A DNA stretch of 36,198 nt from an uncultured Flavobacteriales bacterium (lineage in GTDB: Bacteria; Bacteroidota; Bacteroidia; Flavobacteriales_D; Crocinitomicaceae), in the NCBI GenBank assembly GCA_903879765.1, contig CAIRMS010000019.1, positions 1 to 36,198 of the forward strand, read 5' to 3'. The notes beneath the pieces are model-generated. The model had not been told where the DNA came from, ran no database searches, and saw only the letters and a program-made list of their open reading frames with translations. Each line of letters starts with the position of its first letter. Positions within the stretch are counted from its first letter, which is position 1. This document shows, in pieces, positions 1 through 10,246 of this stretch. The position numbers and the translations under genes were made by a program.

Positions 1-7
1 ATAGAAC

Positions 8-760
8 ATGGCAGCAACGGCAACAAAAAAAGAGGTGACCATCGCACAAAAATTGGACGCGCTTTTTGAGCTTCAAAAAATTGATTCTGAAATCGACCGC
101 ATTCGTACGATCCGTGGTGAGCTTCCATTAGAAGTTCAGGACTTGGAAGATGAGATCAGCGGACTTACCACGCGAGTTGGAAAAATCAATGACGAGATGC
201 AAGAGTTAGAAACAGAAATTTCTGACCGTAAAATCGCTTCTAAAGATTCAGAAGCAGCTATTGGAAAGTATAAAGAACAACAAAATAACGTTCGTAACAA
301 CCGAGAGTTTGAATCTCTATCTAAAGAAATTGAATTCCAAGAATTGGAAATTAAATTACACGAGAAAAAAACAAAGGAAGCACGTTATAAAATCGACTTG
401 AAAAACGAAACGTTGACAGAAGCAACGGATCGTTTGAATTCAAAACAAGCAGATTTAGACTTGAAACAATCTGAACTTGATGCAATCATTAGTGAAACGC
501 AGAAAGATGAAGATCGTTTGATGAAAGCTTCAGATGACGCTAAAAAGAAAATTGAAACACGTTTGGTATTTGCTTATGATCGTTTGCGCGAAAATGCAAA
601 AAATGGTTTAGCAGTAGTTCAAGTAATGCGTGGTTCATGTGGTGGTTGTTTTAATAAAATCCCACCTCAACGTCAACTTGACATCGTAACGAAAAAGAAA
701 ATTATTGTATGTGAGCACTGTGGACGTATCCTTGTTCCAGTTGAAGGTACAGAAGAATAA
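8..760 (+). CDS. Coiled-coil protein with C-terminal C4-type zinc ribbon (DUF164/CdsZ-like)
   Basis: 250-aa ORF; long coiled coil followed by CGGCFNKIPPQ...CEHCGRIL zinc ribbon. Confidence 0.9.
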   Translation: MAATATKKEVTIAQKLDALFELQKIDSEIDRIRTIRGELPLEVQDLEDEISGLTTRVGKINDEMQELETEISDRKIASKDSEAAIGKYKEQQNNVRNNREFESLSKEIEFQELEIKLHEKKTKEARYKIDLKNETLTEATDRLNSKQADLDLKQSELDAIISETQKDEDRLMKASDDAKKKIETRLVFAYDRLRENAKNGLAVVQVMRGSCGGCFNKIPPQRQLDIVTKKKIIVCEHCGRILVPVEGTEE

Positions 761-778
761 CACAAATGATCTGATTAC

Positions 779-809
779 AAAAAAAGCTTCCAATTGGAAG
801 CTTTTTTTT
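779..809. terminator. Bidirectional intrinsic terminator between zinc-ribbon gene and dnaE
   Basis: Perfect palindrome aaaaagcttccaattggaagcttttt flanked by A-run/T-run, between convergent stops at 760 and 816. Confidence 0.85.
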
Positions 810-815
810 TGTGCT

Positions 816-3800
816 TTAGTTTAACCTAAACTCCACATCTAACTTTGCGAGTTCTTTAAACAAACTCGATGATGGTTGAATTTTTACAGATCGTGATTGT
901 AGGTTTTCCTCATATCCTTCAATTGGATCGAATACAGTAAAATGCAACTGACAATTTCCTTGATTCTGGTTAAACAATTCATTTAATTTATCAATCATCA
1001 TATGGTCAACTTCCTTTGAGGAAAATTTCAAATGAAGACTTTTCGTTCGTTTCTCTCGCAAATCTTGCAATAAATCGATGCTGTGCACCACAAATTCTGC
1101 TTGCTGACGATAGCGCGGAACTTCGATTCTACCTTTCATGGTAATAAATGTTCCTGGCTCCATGAAATGCTTAAACTTCAAATAATTTTCTTTGAATAAA
1201 TTTAATCGAAATGCATCTTGGTAATCTTCTACAGTTAAGGTGCCAAATCCATCACCATGTTTCGTAAAACGATGCTCTGCATTGGTCACAATTGCAGCAA
1301 TTAGAATATCTCGCCCCATATATTGACTTAAATCATTCAACATCGCAATATTCCCTGTACAAAAGGAGTCAATTTCAATTTTAAAATCATCAAGAGGATG
1401 GCCAGATATAAAGATCCCAACTACTTCCTTCTCTCGATTCAATTTATAAATTGCCGGCCATTCCTCACATCGTGGAACTTGTGGTTCTGGCATACTTGTT
1501 CCCGTTGATTCCCCAAACATGGAAGCTTGTGCGGAATTTTCCTGTTCTTGGAAACTTGCCCCATATCGAACAGCATTCTCCAGAAAACTTCTTCCACTTG
1601 GGTCATTCGCAAAATATTGAGCGCGATGTACTCCTGGAAAGGAATCAAATCCACCGGCATAAGCCAAACTTTCGAATGCTCGTTTATTGCAAATGCGCAG
1701 ACTAACACGTTTTGTCATGTCAAAAATCGATGTAAACGCACCGTTTTTACGTTCATCAACAATGGCTTCAACTGGTGCTGAACCAAGTCCTTTAACCGCA
1801 CCTAAACCAAAGCGAATCGCACCAGCTTGATTCACCGCAAACGTAAAACTAGATTCATTTACATCCGGTCCTAAAACAGGAACACCCATTCTACGGCATT
1901 CTTCCATAAAGAAAGAAACCTGTTTAATATCACTCATGTTATTACTCAAAACTGAAGCCATGTATTCCGCTGGGTAATTTGCCTTTAAGTAAGCTGTTTG
2001 GTAAGCAATCCATGCATAGCATGTCGAGTGCGATTTATTGAAGGCATACGAAGCAAATGCTTCCCAGTCCTTCCAGATTTTTTCCAACGTTTCGGATTTG
2101 TGTCCTTTTCCACTTGCGCGTTCAATAAACGTCGGCTTCATTTTATCTAGTACCTTTCGGTCCTTTTTACCCATCGCTTTTCGCAATGTATCCGCTTCAC
2201 CTTTGGTAAAATCAGCTAACTTTTGCGACAGAAGCATTACTTGCTCCTGATAAACTGTAATTCCGTAAGTTTCTTTTAAGTACTCTTCACAATCATCTAA
2301 GTCATAAATGATTTCCTCTTCGCCATGCTTGCGTTTACAGTATGAAGGAATATATTCCATCGGACCTGGACGATACAAGGCATTCATGGCAATTAAATCG
2401 GCAAAAGCGGTCGGTTTTAATTCCTTTAAGTGTTTCTGCATTCCCGGAGACTCATATTGGAATATTCCAACTGTTTCACCACGCTGAAACAAGCCATAGG
2501 TTAATGCATCATCAATCGGGAATTCATCTGGATCTAATTCAATCCCTTTATTCTCCTTCACTAAACGAACGGCATCCTTGATTAGCGTCAAGGTTTTCAA
2601 TCCCAAAAAGTCCATTTTCAATAATCCAGCAGATTCAGCCACTGAGTTATCGTATTGTGTACAGACCATTTCTGAATCCTTTGCCGTGGCAACAGGAACA
2701 AAATTGGTCAAGTCGTCTGGGGTAATAATAACGCCACATGCGTGGATTCCAGTATTTCTAACGGAACCTTCAATTTCTGTGGCTTTCTGTAAAACACGAC
2801 CCTGTAAATCGGAACCTGCAGCGATGCGTCTCAGTTCTTTTGCGTTGGCAACCGCTTCTTGATTCTTCAGTTTATCGATTAATTCCGTTTCCGAAAAAGA
2901 AAACAATTTCTTCAGTGAGATATCTGGAATTAATTTGGCTAATCGATCAGCTTCTGGTAGTGGTAAATTCATCACACGAGCTGTATCGCGAATTGCTGAT
3001 TTTGCCGCCATCGTACCATAGGTGATGATTTGTGCTACCTGATTTGCTCCGTATTTATTTATCACATAATCGATCACACGTCCTCGACCTTCATCATCAA
3101 AGTCAATATCAATATCTGGCATAGAAACACGATCTGGATTCAAGAAACGCTCAAAGAGCAGGTCATACTTGATGGGGTCAACATTGGTGATCTGAATGCA
3201 ATATGCCACAGCAGATCCCGCTGCAGATCCACGTCCGGGTCCGACAGACACGTTCATTGCTCGTGCAGCGTGACAAAAATCTTGCACAATCAAGAAGTAT
3301 CCTGGATATCCCGTTTTCTCAATTGTTGCTAATTCAAAATCAATTCGCTCTTGAATTTCCGGTGTTATTTCTTTGTACCGCTTTTTCGATCCTTCATAGG
3401 TAAGGTGACGTAAAAAGGCATTTTCTCCGCGCTTTCCTCCATCCAATGCATCCTCAGGTGAAATAAACTCTGTTGGGATATCGAAGGCCGGCAAGAGTAC
3501 TTCCCGTGCCAAAGGATAAGGCTCACATTTCTCGATGATTTCTTCAACATTTAAAATGGCTTCCGGAAGATCTGAAAAGAGCTCCACCATTTCCTCAGTG
3601 GACTTAAAATAATACTGATCATTATCTAATCCATATCTAAATCCGCGTCCTTTACCTTTTGGCGTTTCCACCAATTCGTTGTCTTTCACACACAATAAAA
3701 CATCGTGCGCTTGAGAATCCCCTTGATTCAGGTAATACGTATTGTTTGTTGCAACAATTTTCACCTCGTGTTTACGTGCCAATTGAACCAAAATTGGATT

Positions 3801-5171
3801 CACACGCTCCTCTGTCTCTAATTGGTGACGACTTAACTCGATGTAAAAATCTTCTCCGAATTGCTCTTTCCACCAAACTAGAGCTTCTTCCGCTTGCTTC
3901 TCCCCTACATTTAAAATCAAATTAGGGATTTCACCGTATAAATTTCCTGATAGAACAATCAGATCCTCTTTGTACTGTTCTATGGCCGCTTTATCGATTC
4001 TTGGAACATAGTACATTCCTTTGGTGTAGGCAATCGATGCAAGTTTAATGATGTTCTGATAGCCTTTTTTATTCTTCGCGAGTAAGACAATTTGATACCC
4101 ATTATCCTTCACACTTTTGTCTGACAAGTTTCGACAGACGTTGAATTCACACCCAATGATGGGGATGATTTCTTCTTTATCGAATGGCTCTCCGTTCTCC
4201 TCGGCTAATTTTCGTTCTTCTCGTACTTTAGCATTATATCCGCTCGCCGCTTTTTCAAAATGAAAGGCAGCCATCATATTTCCTGTATCTGTTAATGCTA
4301 CTGCTTGCTGCCCGTGCTTTGCGGCCATTTGAATCAATTGTCCAACTTCCGCTGTCGACTGTAGAATAGAATATTGTGTATGGTTATGTAAATGCGCAAA
4401 TTTAACACCAGATAATTTTTCCGTGGATTCAGGAGAAATCGGGGCTTTCACCACCTCTTTTTCCTTTTGTGCTCCTCTTATTTTATCACTTTCCGCCTTT
4501 AAGTTGACGTGTTGCAATCCAATGGTTTGAATCTCTGAAGGATTTGCCGTTCTATATGATTCGAAATATCCCGGCTCTTGAAGAAGTTGCTCTAAAGTGT
4601 AATGTTCTTTACGAATTAGCTCCAAGAAACAACGCGTAGTGGACTCGACATCCGCAGTGGCGTTGTGTGCCTCATTGAATCCAACGTGGAAAAGAAAATG
4701 ATGAAGTTCCGTTAACGTGGGCAATTTAAATTTTCCACCACGTCCACCTGGTAACTGACATAATTCAGCTGTACGCTCCGTACATGTGTCTAAAATTGGA
4801 AGTGTGAGCGGTGTCTCCTCATTGTTGCGGACATATTCGCAACCCATCACATTGATGTCGAATCGCACATTGTGTCCAACGATGAAATCAGCCTTTTCGA
4901 GTGCTTTTTTGAACAAGTATAAAACATCACCTAAATCTTCGCCAGCCAAACTTGCTAATTCCGTTGAAATCCCATGAATTTGCTCAGATTGAAAAGGAAT
5001 ATTGAATCCATCCGGACGAATTAAAAAGTCCTTTTGCTCGACTAATGTCCCGTCTGCCTCATGTAATTGCCATGCCAATTGCACGACACGTGGCCAATTC
5101 GATGTATCCGTAATTGGAGCGTTATAATCTCTTGGTAATCCAGTGGTTTCGGTGTCAAAAATCAGGTACAT
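816..5171 (-). CDS. dnaE: DNA polymerase III subunit alpha with N-terminal DEDDh 3'-5' exonuclease domain
   Basis: 1451 aa; N-term FDTETTG / HNVRFD / HNATAD exonuclease motifs, then PHP-like region HLHNHTQYS, C-family polymerase motifs PDIDIDFDD and KMDFLGLKTL. Confidence 0.96.
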   Translation of the reverse strand: MYLIFDTETTGLPRDYNAPITDTSNWPRVVQLAWQLHEADGTLVEQKDFLIRPDGFNIPFQSEQIHGISTELASLAGEDLGDVLYLFKKALEKADFIVGHNVRFDINVMGCEYVRNNEETPLTLPILDTCTERTAELCQLPGGRGGKFKLPTLTELHHFLFHVGFNEAHNATADVESTTRCFLELIRKEHYTLEQLLQEPGYFESYRTANPSEIQTIGLQHVNLKAESDKIRGAQKEKEVVKAPISPESTEKLSGVKFAHLHNHTQYSILQSTAEVGQLIQMAAKHGQQAVALTDTGNMMAAFHFEKAASGYNAKVREERKLAEENGEPFDKEEIIPIIGCEFNVCRNLSDKSVKDNGYQIVLLAKNKKGYQNIIKLASIAYTKGMYYVPRIDKAAIEQYKEDLIVLSGNLYGEIPNLILNVGEKQAEEALVWWKEQFGEDFYIELSRHQLETEERVNPILVQLARKHEVKIVATNNTYYLNQGDSQAHDVLLCVKDNELVETPKGKGRGFRYGLDNDQYYFKSTEEMVELFSDLPEAILNVEEIIEKCEPYPLAREVLLPAFDIPTEFISPEDALDGGKRGENAFLRHLTYEGSKKRYKEITPEIQERIDFELATIEKTGYPGYFLIVQDFCHAARAMNVSVGPGRGSAAGSAVAYCIQITNVDPIKYDLLFERFLNPDRVSMPDIDIDFDDEGRGRVIDYVINKYGANQVAQIITYGTMAAKSAIRDTARVMNLPLPEADRLAKLIPDISLKKLFSFSETELIDKLKNQEAVANAKELRRIAAGSDLQGRVLQKATEIEGSVRNTGIHACGVIITPDDLTNFVPVATAKDSEMVCTQYDNSVAESAGLLKMDFLGLKTLTLIKDAVRLVKENKGIELDPDEFPIDDALTYGLFQRGETVGIFQYESPGMQKHLKELKPTAFADLIAMNALYRPGPMEYIPSYCKRKHGEEEIIYDLDDCEEYLKETYGITVYQEQVMLLSQKLADFTKGEADTLRKAMGKKDRKVLDKMKPTFIERASGKGHKSETLEKIWKDWEAFASYAFNKSHSTCYAWIAYQTAYLKANYPAEYMASVLSNNMSDIKQVSFFMEECRRMGVPVLGPDVNESSFTFAVNQAGAIRFGLGAVKGLGSAPVEAIVDERKNGAFTSIFDMTKRVSLRICNKRAFESLAYAGGFDSFPGVHRAQYFANDPSGRSFLENAVRYGASFQEQENSAQASMFGESTGTSMPEPQVPRCEEWPAIYKLNREKEVVGIFISGHPLDDFKIEIDSFCTGNIAMLNDLSQYMGRDILIAAIVTNAEHRFTKHGDGFGTLTVEDYQDAFRLNLFKENYLKFKHFMEPGTFITMKGRIEVPRYRQQAEFVVHSIDLLQDLREKRTKSLHLKFSSKEVDHMMIDKLNELFNQNQGNCQLHFTVFDPIEGYEENLQSRSVKIQPSSSLFKELAKLDVEFRLN

Positions 5172-5278
5172 GGGCTGTCTAAAAAAGGAACTTTAAAGTT
5201 AGGGATTTGTCTACCAATTTCTCTCGATTGTTGAAAACTATTCTTAAGGATTTTATTAGATTTACTCAAAACTCAAGG

Positions 5279-5956
5279 ATGAAAGTTTGTCTACTGTTCT
5301 GTTTTCTCTTGGAGACCTTGTTGTGCGTCGCACAGTTCAAGGAATCAGACTTTCACTGCCACCGAGATTCCATTATTTCTCATACTCCTTATGGAAGTGT
5401 CTACCTAACCAAGGACCATCAATGCGAGCTATATGATTGGCTTTGTCCAAATCCAGAGGAATGGATGAAAGAAAATGGAATCATTAAAAATTCCCCAGAA
5501 TTAGCTAATGCTTGTGCACCAAAAAAATCGATTGGAAGCATTTCTCGTTATTGGAATTCCCTTTATGAATATAAAGGTCAATATTATGTTTATGGTCCAA
5601 GTGATTGGATGTCTAATCGTCCCGAATTCATTTCAGACTCCTATCTCATCGAAATCGCATCGGATTTCTCCTTCTTTTCGATTAGCAAACAAGAATTAGT
5701 CAATCCTCATGAACTTCGCTTAACACTTGATTTATACGGAGAAGAAGCACAATTGCGGATTCGTATGTTAAGCTATCCAAAAGGAGCCTCATTGTGGGAA
5801 TATTCCATTAAAGGTGAATCTTGGTCGGAATTAAAAGTTTCTAGCGAATTCATTCGAGCATACGACCTCATCAACAACGATTGTGTCAATCAAAAGTGCT
5901 TTCAAGAATTTCAATTTGAAACAAACGATTTGAGTCGCTTGACGTTTATGGATTAA
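5279..5956 (+). CDS. Hypothetical secreted protein
   Basis: ORF track starts at 5207; the internal in-frame ATG at 5279 gives a signal peptide MKVCLLFCFLLETLLCVAQ, so it is the more likely start. Confidence 0.65.
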   Translation: MKVCLLFCFLLETLLCVAQFKESDFHCHRDSIISHTPYGSVYLTKDHQCELYDWLCPNPEEWMKENGIIKNSPELANACAPKKSIGSISRYWNSLYEYKGQYYVYGPSDWMSNRPEFISDSYLIEIASDFSFFSISKQELVNPHELRLTLDLYGEEAQLRIRMLSYPKGASLWEYSIKGESWSELKVSSEFIRAYDLINNDCVNQKCFQEFQFETNDLSRLTFMD

Positions 5957-6813
5957 AATCCCAATTGTTTTTCCCAATGATCGTTGAGCAATACGACTAA
6001 TTTTCGTGCCATATTGTTTTGGAAACGCTTTGTGCGGTAACCGCCTATCCAATTGATTCCACGAATCGCATTTGTTACTATAATCTCATCTGCTGCAAGA
6101 ATATTTTGAGGGAGTATGGAACACTCATATACTTTGATTCCATTGGCCAAAGCGATGTTGATGATTTGCATGCGCATGGTTCCTGCCAAGCATCCTTCCT
6201 CTAATCCTGGTGTATACAAAACGCCATTACTAACAATGAAAATATTGCAAGATGACGTCTCTAAAATATTTCCGCGTTCATTCACCAAAAACAAATCATC
6301 CAATCCTTTTTCCTGCGCTGAAATTGCTGCCATGACGTAAGTCAAGCCTGATTTTGTTTTGTAATTCGACAAAAAGTTTTTCACCAGCTTGATGTCTTGA
6401 TAAATGTCCACTTCAAGTCCCTTCGCATTTAGTTCAAAATGATTCACATCATATGGATAAACTTCAATGTAGAAGGTACATTCATTGGATTCAGGTAAAT
6501 ATGCCCCACCGGATACTCGGTCTAAAGATAAGCGACAGCGTCCACCTACCATAATAGATGACCGCGTGCAAAGCTCCAACACTTTTGACTCAAAAAATTC
6601 AGTGGTATAATAAGATGGGGTTCTCATTTTGATGACTTTAGCGCCATCTAACATGCGTTTTACATGATTCTCCATGTTTAATGGCTTACCATTAATCAAT
6701 CGAATGCTTTCAAAAACACCGTCACCATATAAATGTCCGCGATTTCCAGGATGGATTGTCGGGGCATCGTTCGATAAAATTGTGCCGTTATTATTTATGT
6801 ATAGTAAAGCCAT
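5953..6813 (-). CDS. Aminotransferase class IV (branched-chain aminotransferase / aminodeoxychorismate lyase-like)
   Basis: GDGVFESIRLINGKPLNMENHVKRM, SNYKTKSGLTYVMAA (PLP Lys region), GNILETSSCNIF. Confidence 0.88.
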   Translation of the reverse strand: MALLYINNNGTILSNDAPTIHPGNRGHLYGDGVFESIRLINGKPLNMENHVKRMLDGAKVIKMRTPSYYTTEFFESKVLELCTRSSIMVGGRCRLSLDRVSGGAYLPESNECTFYIEVYPYDVNHFELNAKGLEVDIYQDIKLVKNFLSNYKTKSGLTYVMAAISAQEKGLDDLFLVNERGNILETSSCNIFIVSNGVLYTPGLEEGCLAGTMRMQIINIALANGIKVYECSILPQNILAADEIIVTNAIRGINWIGGYRTKRFQNNMARKLVVLLNDHWEKQLGF

Positions 6814-6831
6814 TATTCCTTTTTTTACCGA

Positions 6832-7434
6832 TTATATAAACAAATTTACAAATTGCATTCCTTTGGAAGGATCCAACATAAGCACAAATAAAATCCCGAA
6901 AATTGCTCCGCCTATGTGTGCGTCATGTGCGATCCCTGTATTGCCTTTTTTTAAGGAATAATATTCGAAAATTAAATACAGTGGACCAAACACATATGCG
7001 GGGATTGGAATCGGAATAAACATCAAAGAAAGCGATAATGTTGGATTCCATAAGATGACAGCGAATAACACCGCAGAGACAGCTCCAGAGGCACCTAAAC
7101 TGCGGTATCCAGGTTGGTCTTGATGTTTCAACATGGGTAAAAATGTCGCTGCAATCATTCCAGCAAAATACAACACGCAAAAATAGACAATGCCGGCATT
7201 TCCATATAGATTCATCCATTCGATGTAGAGGAATTCCCCCATGAAGTATAAGGTCATCATGTTGAATGCTAAATGCGGAAAGTCTGCATGAATGAATGCG
7301 TGAGAAATAAACCGATAGTACTCGTTTTGGTGCTTAATCCGATAAGGAATAAACAACATGCGCTCTTTCACTTCCAAATTTTTATCTGCCCAAAGAGAAA
7401 CGACGATGGTCGCAATAAGTATGATTAACAACAT
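6832..7434 (-). CDS. Rhomboid family intramembrane serine protease
   Basis: Multi-TM 200 aa; HAFIHADFPHLAFNM, GASGAV catalytic Ser motif, HDAHIGGAIFG catalytic His motif. Confidence 0.92.
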   Translation of the reverse strand: MLLIILIATIVVSLWADKNLEVKERMLFIPYRIKHQNEYYRFISHAFIHADFPHLAFNMMTLYFMGEFLYIEWMNLYGNAGIVYFCVLYFAGMIAATFLPMLKHQDQPGYRSLGASGAVSAVLFAVILWNPTLSLSLMFIPIPIPAYVFGPLYLIFEYYSLKKGNTGIAHDAHIGGAIFGILFVLMLDPSKGMQFVNLFI

Positions 7435-7616
7435 AATTGGATCTTAAAGTTTCGTTTTGCTTTTCAACGAACTACCGAAGTTAATGATATTCCGTTTAGT
7501 CTTGAAAGTAATCAAATTGATTTTGTTACGCATTCATGGATTTTAACGAAATGAAATCATGCTTGGCTCTCACATTTAACTAAAAACTACTTGAATCACA
7601 CTAGCTAAATAATCCC

Positions 7617-7624
7617 TAAATTTG
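7617..7624 (+). promoter_or_regulatory. Candidate Bacteroidota -7 promoter element (TAnnTTTG) for rpe
   Basis: TAAATTTG, 13 nt before the rpe ATG, in a 203-nt divergent intergenic region. Confidence 0.5.
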
Positions 7625-7637
7625 TACAAAAAAAATT

Positions 7638-8282
7638 ATGATCGTTTCACCATCTGTATTATCCTGTGATTTTGGTAACATTCAACGCGACACAGAGATG
7701 TTGGATCAATCTCAAGCAGATTGGTTGCACATTGACGTAATGGATGGCGTTTTTGTGCCGAATATTTCTTTTGGTTTTCCTGTGCTCGAAGCCATTCGCA
7801 AGCACACAAATAAAACCTTAGATGTTCACATCATGATTGAAAATCCAGATGACTTTTTAGAGCAATTTAAGAAATCAGGAACAGATATCCTTACTGTGCA
7901 TTACGAAGCATGTAGACATTTACACAGAACTGTTTCTCGCATTAAAGAATTAGGAATGAAGGCTGGTGTCGCCTTGAATCCGCATACTCCCGTGAGTGTT
8001 TTGGAAGAAATTGCTACTGAATTGGATTTGGTTTTAATTATGTCCGTAAACCCTGGTTTTGGTGGGCAGAAATTCATTCAAAACAGTGTTGAGAAAGTTA
8101 AATCCTTGGTCGAATTAAGAACAAAGAAAAACGCTCATTTTATCATTGAAGTAGACGGAGGCGTAAACTTAGAAACAGGAAAACAACTTGCGGATGCCGG
8201 AGCGGATGCACTTGTTGCCGGAAGTTTCGTTTTCAACTCTGTTTCTCCACAAGAAACCATCACAAGCTTAAAATCGCTTTAA
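7638..8282 (+). CDS. rpe: Ribulose-phosphate 3-epimerase
   Basis: SPSVLSCDFGNI, HIDVMDGVFVPNISFG, MSVNPGFGGQKFI, EVDGGVNLETG. Confidence 0.97.
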   Translation: MIVSPSVLSCDFGNIQRDTEMLDQSQADWLHIDVMDGVFVPNISFGFPVLEAIRKHTNKTLDVHIMIENPDDFLEQFKKSGTDILTVHYEACRHLHRTVSRIKELGMKAGVALNPHTPVSVLEEIATELDLVLIMSVNPGFGGQKFIQNSVEKVKSLVELRTKKNAHFIIEVDGGVNLETGKQLADAGADALVAGSFVFNSVSPQETITSLKSL

Positions 8283-8321
8283 GCGTAACAATAAACGGTT
8301 CTCAACGTTAATAAACCTTGT

Positions 8322-9419
8322 ATGAAACTCGTTTCACTTTTCCTTTTATCATTTTTCGCCTCGTTGGGATTTGCTCAAACGGAATTACAGCGTATGGAAG
8401 AAGCCTTAAACGAACATTTATTGACTTTTCGCGGTGCAAAAACAGATGAAGAAATGGACCGTTTAAACGGTGTTTTCAAAAAAGAGATGGAAGCCTTTCT
8501 TAAAAAGGATGGCGCTTTTGAGTATCCATTTACCCTTTTAAAAACAGTTGCTGTATTAGATAGCGATGATAAACTTGTTCGGATCATCAACTGGAACATT
8601 GAATACACCGATTATTCTTACAGTTACGGCGGATTTGTTTTGAAAAAAGAAGAAGGGAAAGAAAAAGTAACAGTTACTGAATTAATCGATAAACTCGATC
8701 CTTACACTCCTAAGCCGGAGGGAATTATTGATGCGAAAAATTGGTACGGAGCTCTTTATTACAAGATAATTCCATTCGGACACCACGGTAAAACAGAGTA
8801 TTTATTGGTGGGATGGGATGGCGGAACAACCGGAAGTAACTTTAAGTTAATCGATGTGCTCACCTTTTCAGGTAACACCCCGAAATTTGGTAGTCCTGTC
8901 TTTAAGTCGAACCGAACAACCTTAAAACGAGTGGTCTTTGAATATTCAAATCTTTCGAACATGAGTTTGAGATTCGACCCAAAAAAAAGCCGAATTGTTT
9001 TTGACCATTTGTCCCCTGAATCACCTGCTTTGGAAGGAGTTTATTCCTACTATATTCCTGATATGAGTTACGATGCATACCGCTATGATTTCGACGCGGA
9101 AAATTGGGTGCTTCAAGAAGATGTTATCATGACAAATCCTGATGAGGGAAAGGAGGACAAATCGTTCTACACCTTAAATACAAGAACAGGAAAAGTTGAG
9201 AAAAACCGAATGAATGCCAATTGGATAAGTCCGCAAGATTCCGAAGTTGAATCGAATGGCACACATGTAGCACGTACGGAAGATCCCCAACAAGAACAGA
9301 GCAATCCAGAAGTTTTAAACTTTCCGAAAGTGTCGCGTTTGAAAAGAAGACGGTACCATAATCCTGAAATGATGACAGATGATCGGGACAAAAAAAACAA
9401 AAAAACCACAAAAAACTAA
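8322..9419 (+). CDS. Hypothetical secreted protein, 365 aa
   Basis: N-terminal signal peptide MKLVSLFLLSFFASLGFAQ; charged C-terminal tail; family not recognised. Confidence 0.8.
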   Translation: MKLVSLFLLSFFASLGFAQTELQRMEEALNEHLLTFRGAKTDEEMDRLNGVFKKEMEAFLKKDGAFEYPFTLLKTVAVLDSDDKLVRIINWNIEYTDYSYSYGGFVLKKEEGKEKVTVTELIDKLDPYTPKPEGIIDAKNWYGALYYKIIPFGHHGKTEYLLVGWDGGTTGSNFKLIDVLTFSGNTPKFGSPVFKSNRTTLKRVVFEYSNLSNMSLRFDPKKSRIVFDHLSPESPALEGVYSYYIPDMSYDAYRYDFDAENWVLQEDVIMTNPDEGKEDKSFYTLNTRTGKVEKNRMNANWISPQDSEVESNGTHVARTEDPQQEQSNPEVLNFPKVSRLKRRRYHNPEMMTDDRDKKNKKTTKN

Positions 9420-10246
9420 TGCAATTAGGAAGAATCAATCAATTGACGATTAAACGTTTTGCCCCTCCTGGTGCATACTTAATCGACTTGCAAGACAACG
9501 AAGTTTTATTGCCGAATAAATACATTTTACCTGAACACGAGGAAGGCAGTATTGTCGATGTTTTTGTGATGAAGGATTCTGAAAACCGCATTGTCTGCAC
9601 GACAGAGGTTCCCTACATCTTATTGGGTGAATGCCGGTACTTGGAAGTGATTCATGTCAATCCATATGGTGCCTTTGTTGACTGGGGATTGGACAAAGAC
9701 TTACTTGTCCCTTTCAGTGAGCAACTTCATCGATTGGAGCAAGAAGAGAAATACTTATTCACCTTACGTTACGATTTTGAAACGGATCGTCTTTTTGGCA
9801 GCATGAAAGTGCGCAAAGTATTGGACTTGTGTGAGGACCAAGAAATGGTGGGTCAGGCTGTTGATTTGTTAATCTGCGAAGAAGGTCAACTCGGACGAAA
9901 TGTGATTGTGAACAATCGCTACGAAGGCTTGATTTTCAAGAATCAGCAAACGAAGATTCTCGAGCGCGGACAAGAAACCAAAGGTTATGTTAGTGTTGTT
10001 CGACCGGATGGAAAATTAGACATTCGTCTCGAGCCGATTACATTTGAAAAATACGACGAAGCATCCCAATTTATCTTGGATGAATTGACGAAAGTGAAAA
10101 TTCTTCCCTTGTGTGACAGCTCCTCACCAGAAGAAATCAGAGCACAATTAGGAATGAGTAAAAAAACGTTCAAACAAGCCATCGGAAAATTATACCGATG
10201 GAAAAAAATCATCATCAAGGATGATTCCATTGAACTAATAGGCTAG
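9419..10246 (+). CDS. S1-like RNA-binding protein, CvfB family
   Basis: MQLGRINQLTIKRFAPPGAYLID, EVIHVNPYGAFVDWGLDKDLLVPFSEQ, C-terminal winged-helix-like GMSKKTFKQAIGKLYRWKKI. Confidence 0.88.
   Translation: MQLGRINQLTIKRFAPPGAYLIDLQDNEVLLPNKYILPEHEEGSIVDVFVMKDSENRIVCTTEVPYILLGECRYLEVIHVNPYGAFVDWGLDKDLLVPFSEQLHRLEQEEKYLFTLRYDFETDRLFGSMKVRKVLDLCEDQEMVGQAVDLLICEEGQLGRNVIVNNRYEGLIFKNQQTKILERGQETKGYVSVVRPDGKLDIRLEPITFEKYDEASQFILDELTKVKILPLCDSSSPEEIRAQLGMSKKTFKQAIGKLYRWKKIIIKDDSIELIG

Noticed and set aside
1439-4977. Many 60-130 aa ORFs antisense to or in alternative frames of dnaE
   Set aside because: They lie entirely within the strongly supported dnaE frame, have no recognisable domains and are typical shadow ORFs.
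816-5171. Intein in DnaE to explain its large size
   Set aside because: No Hint/LAGLIDADG-type sequence; extra length is explained by the N-terminal exonuclease domain.
7435-7637. 203-nt intergenic region considered as a possible ncRNA or riboswitch
   Set aside because: No stable extended hairpin or known aptamer motif seen; best explained as a divergent promoter region.
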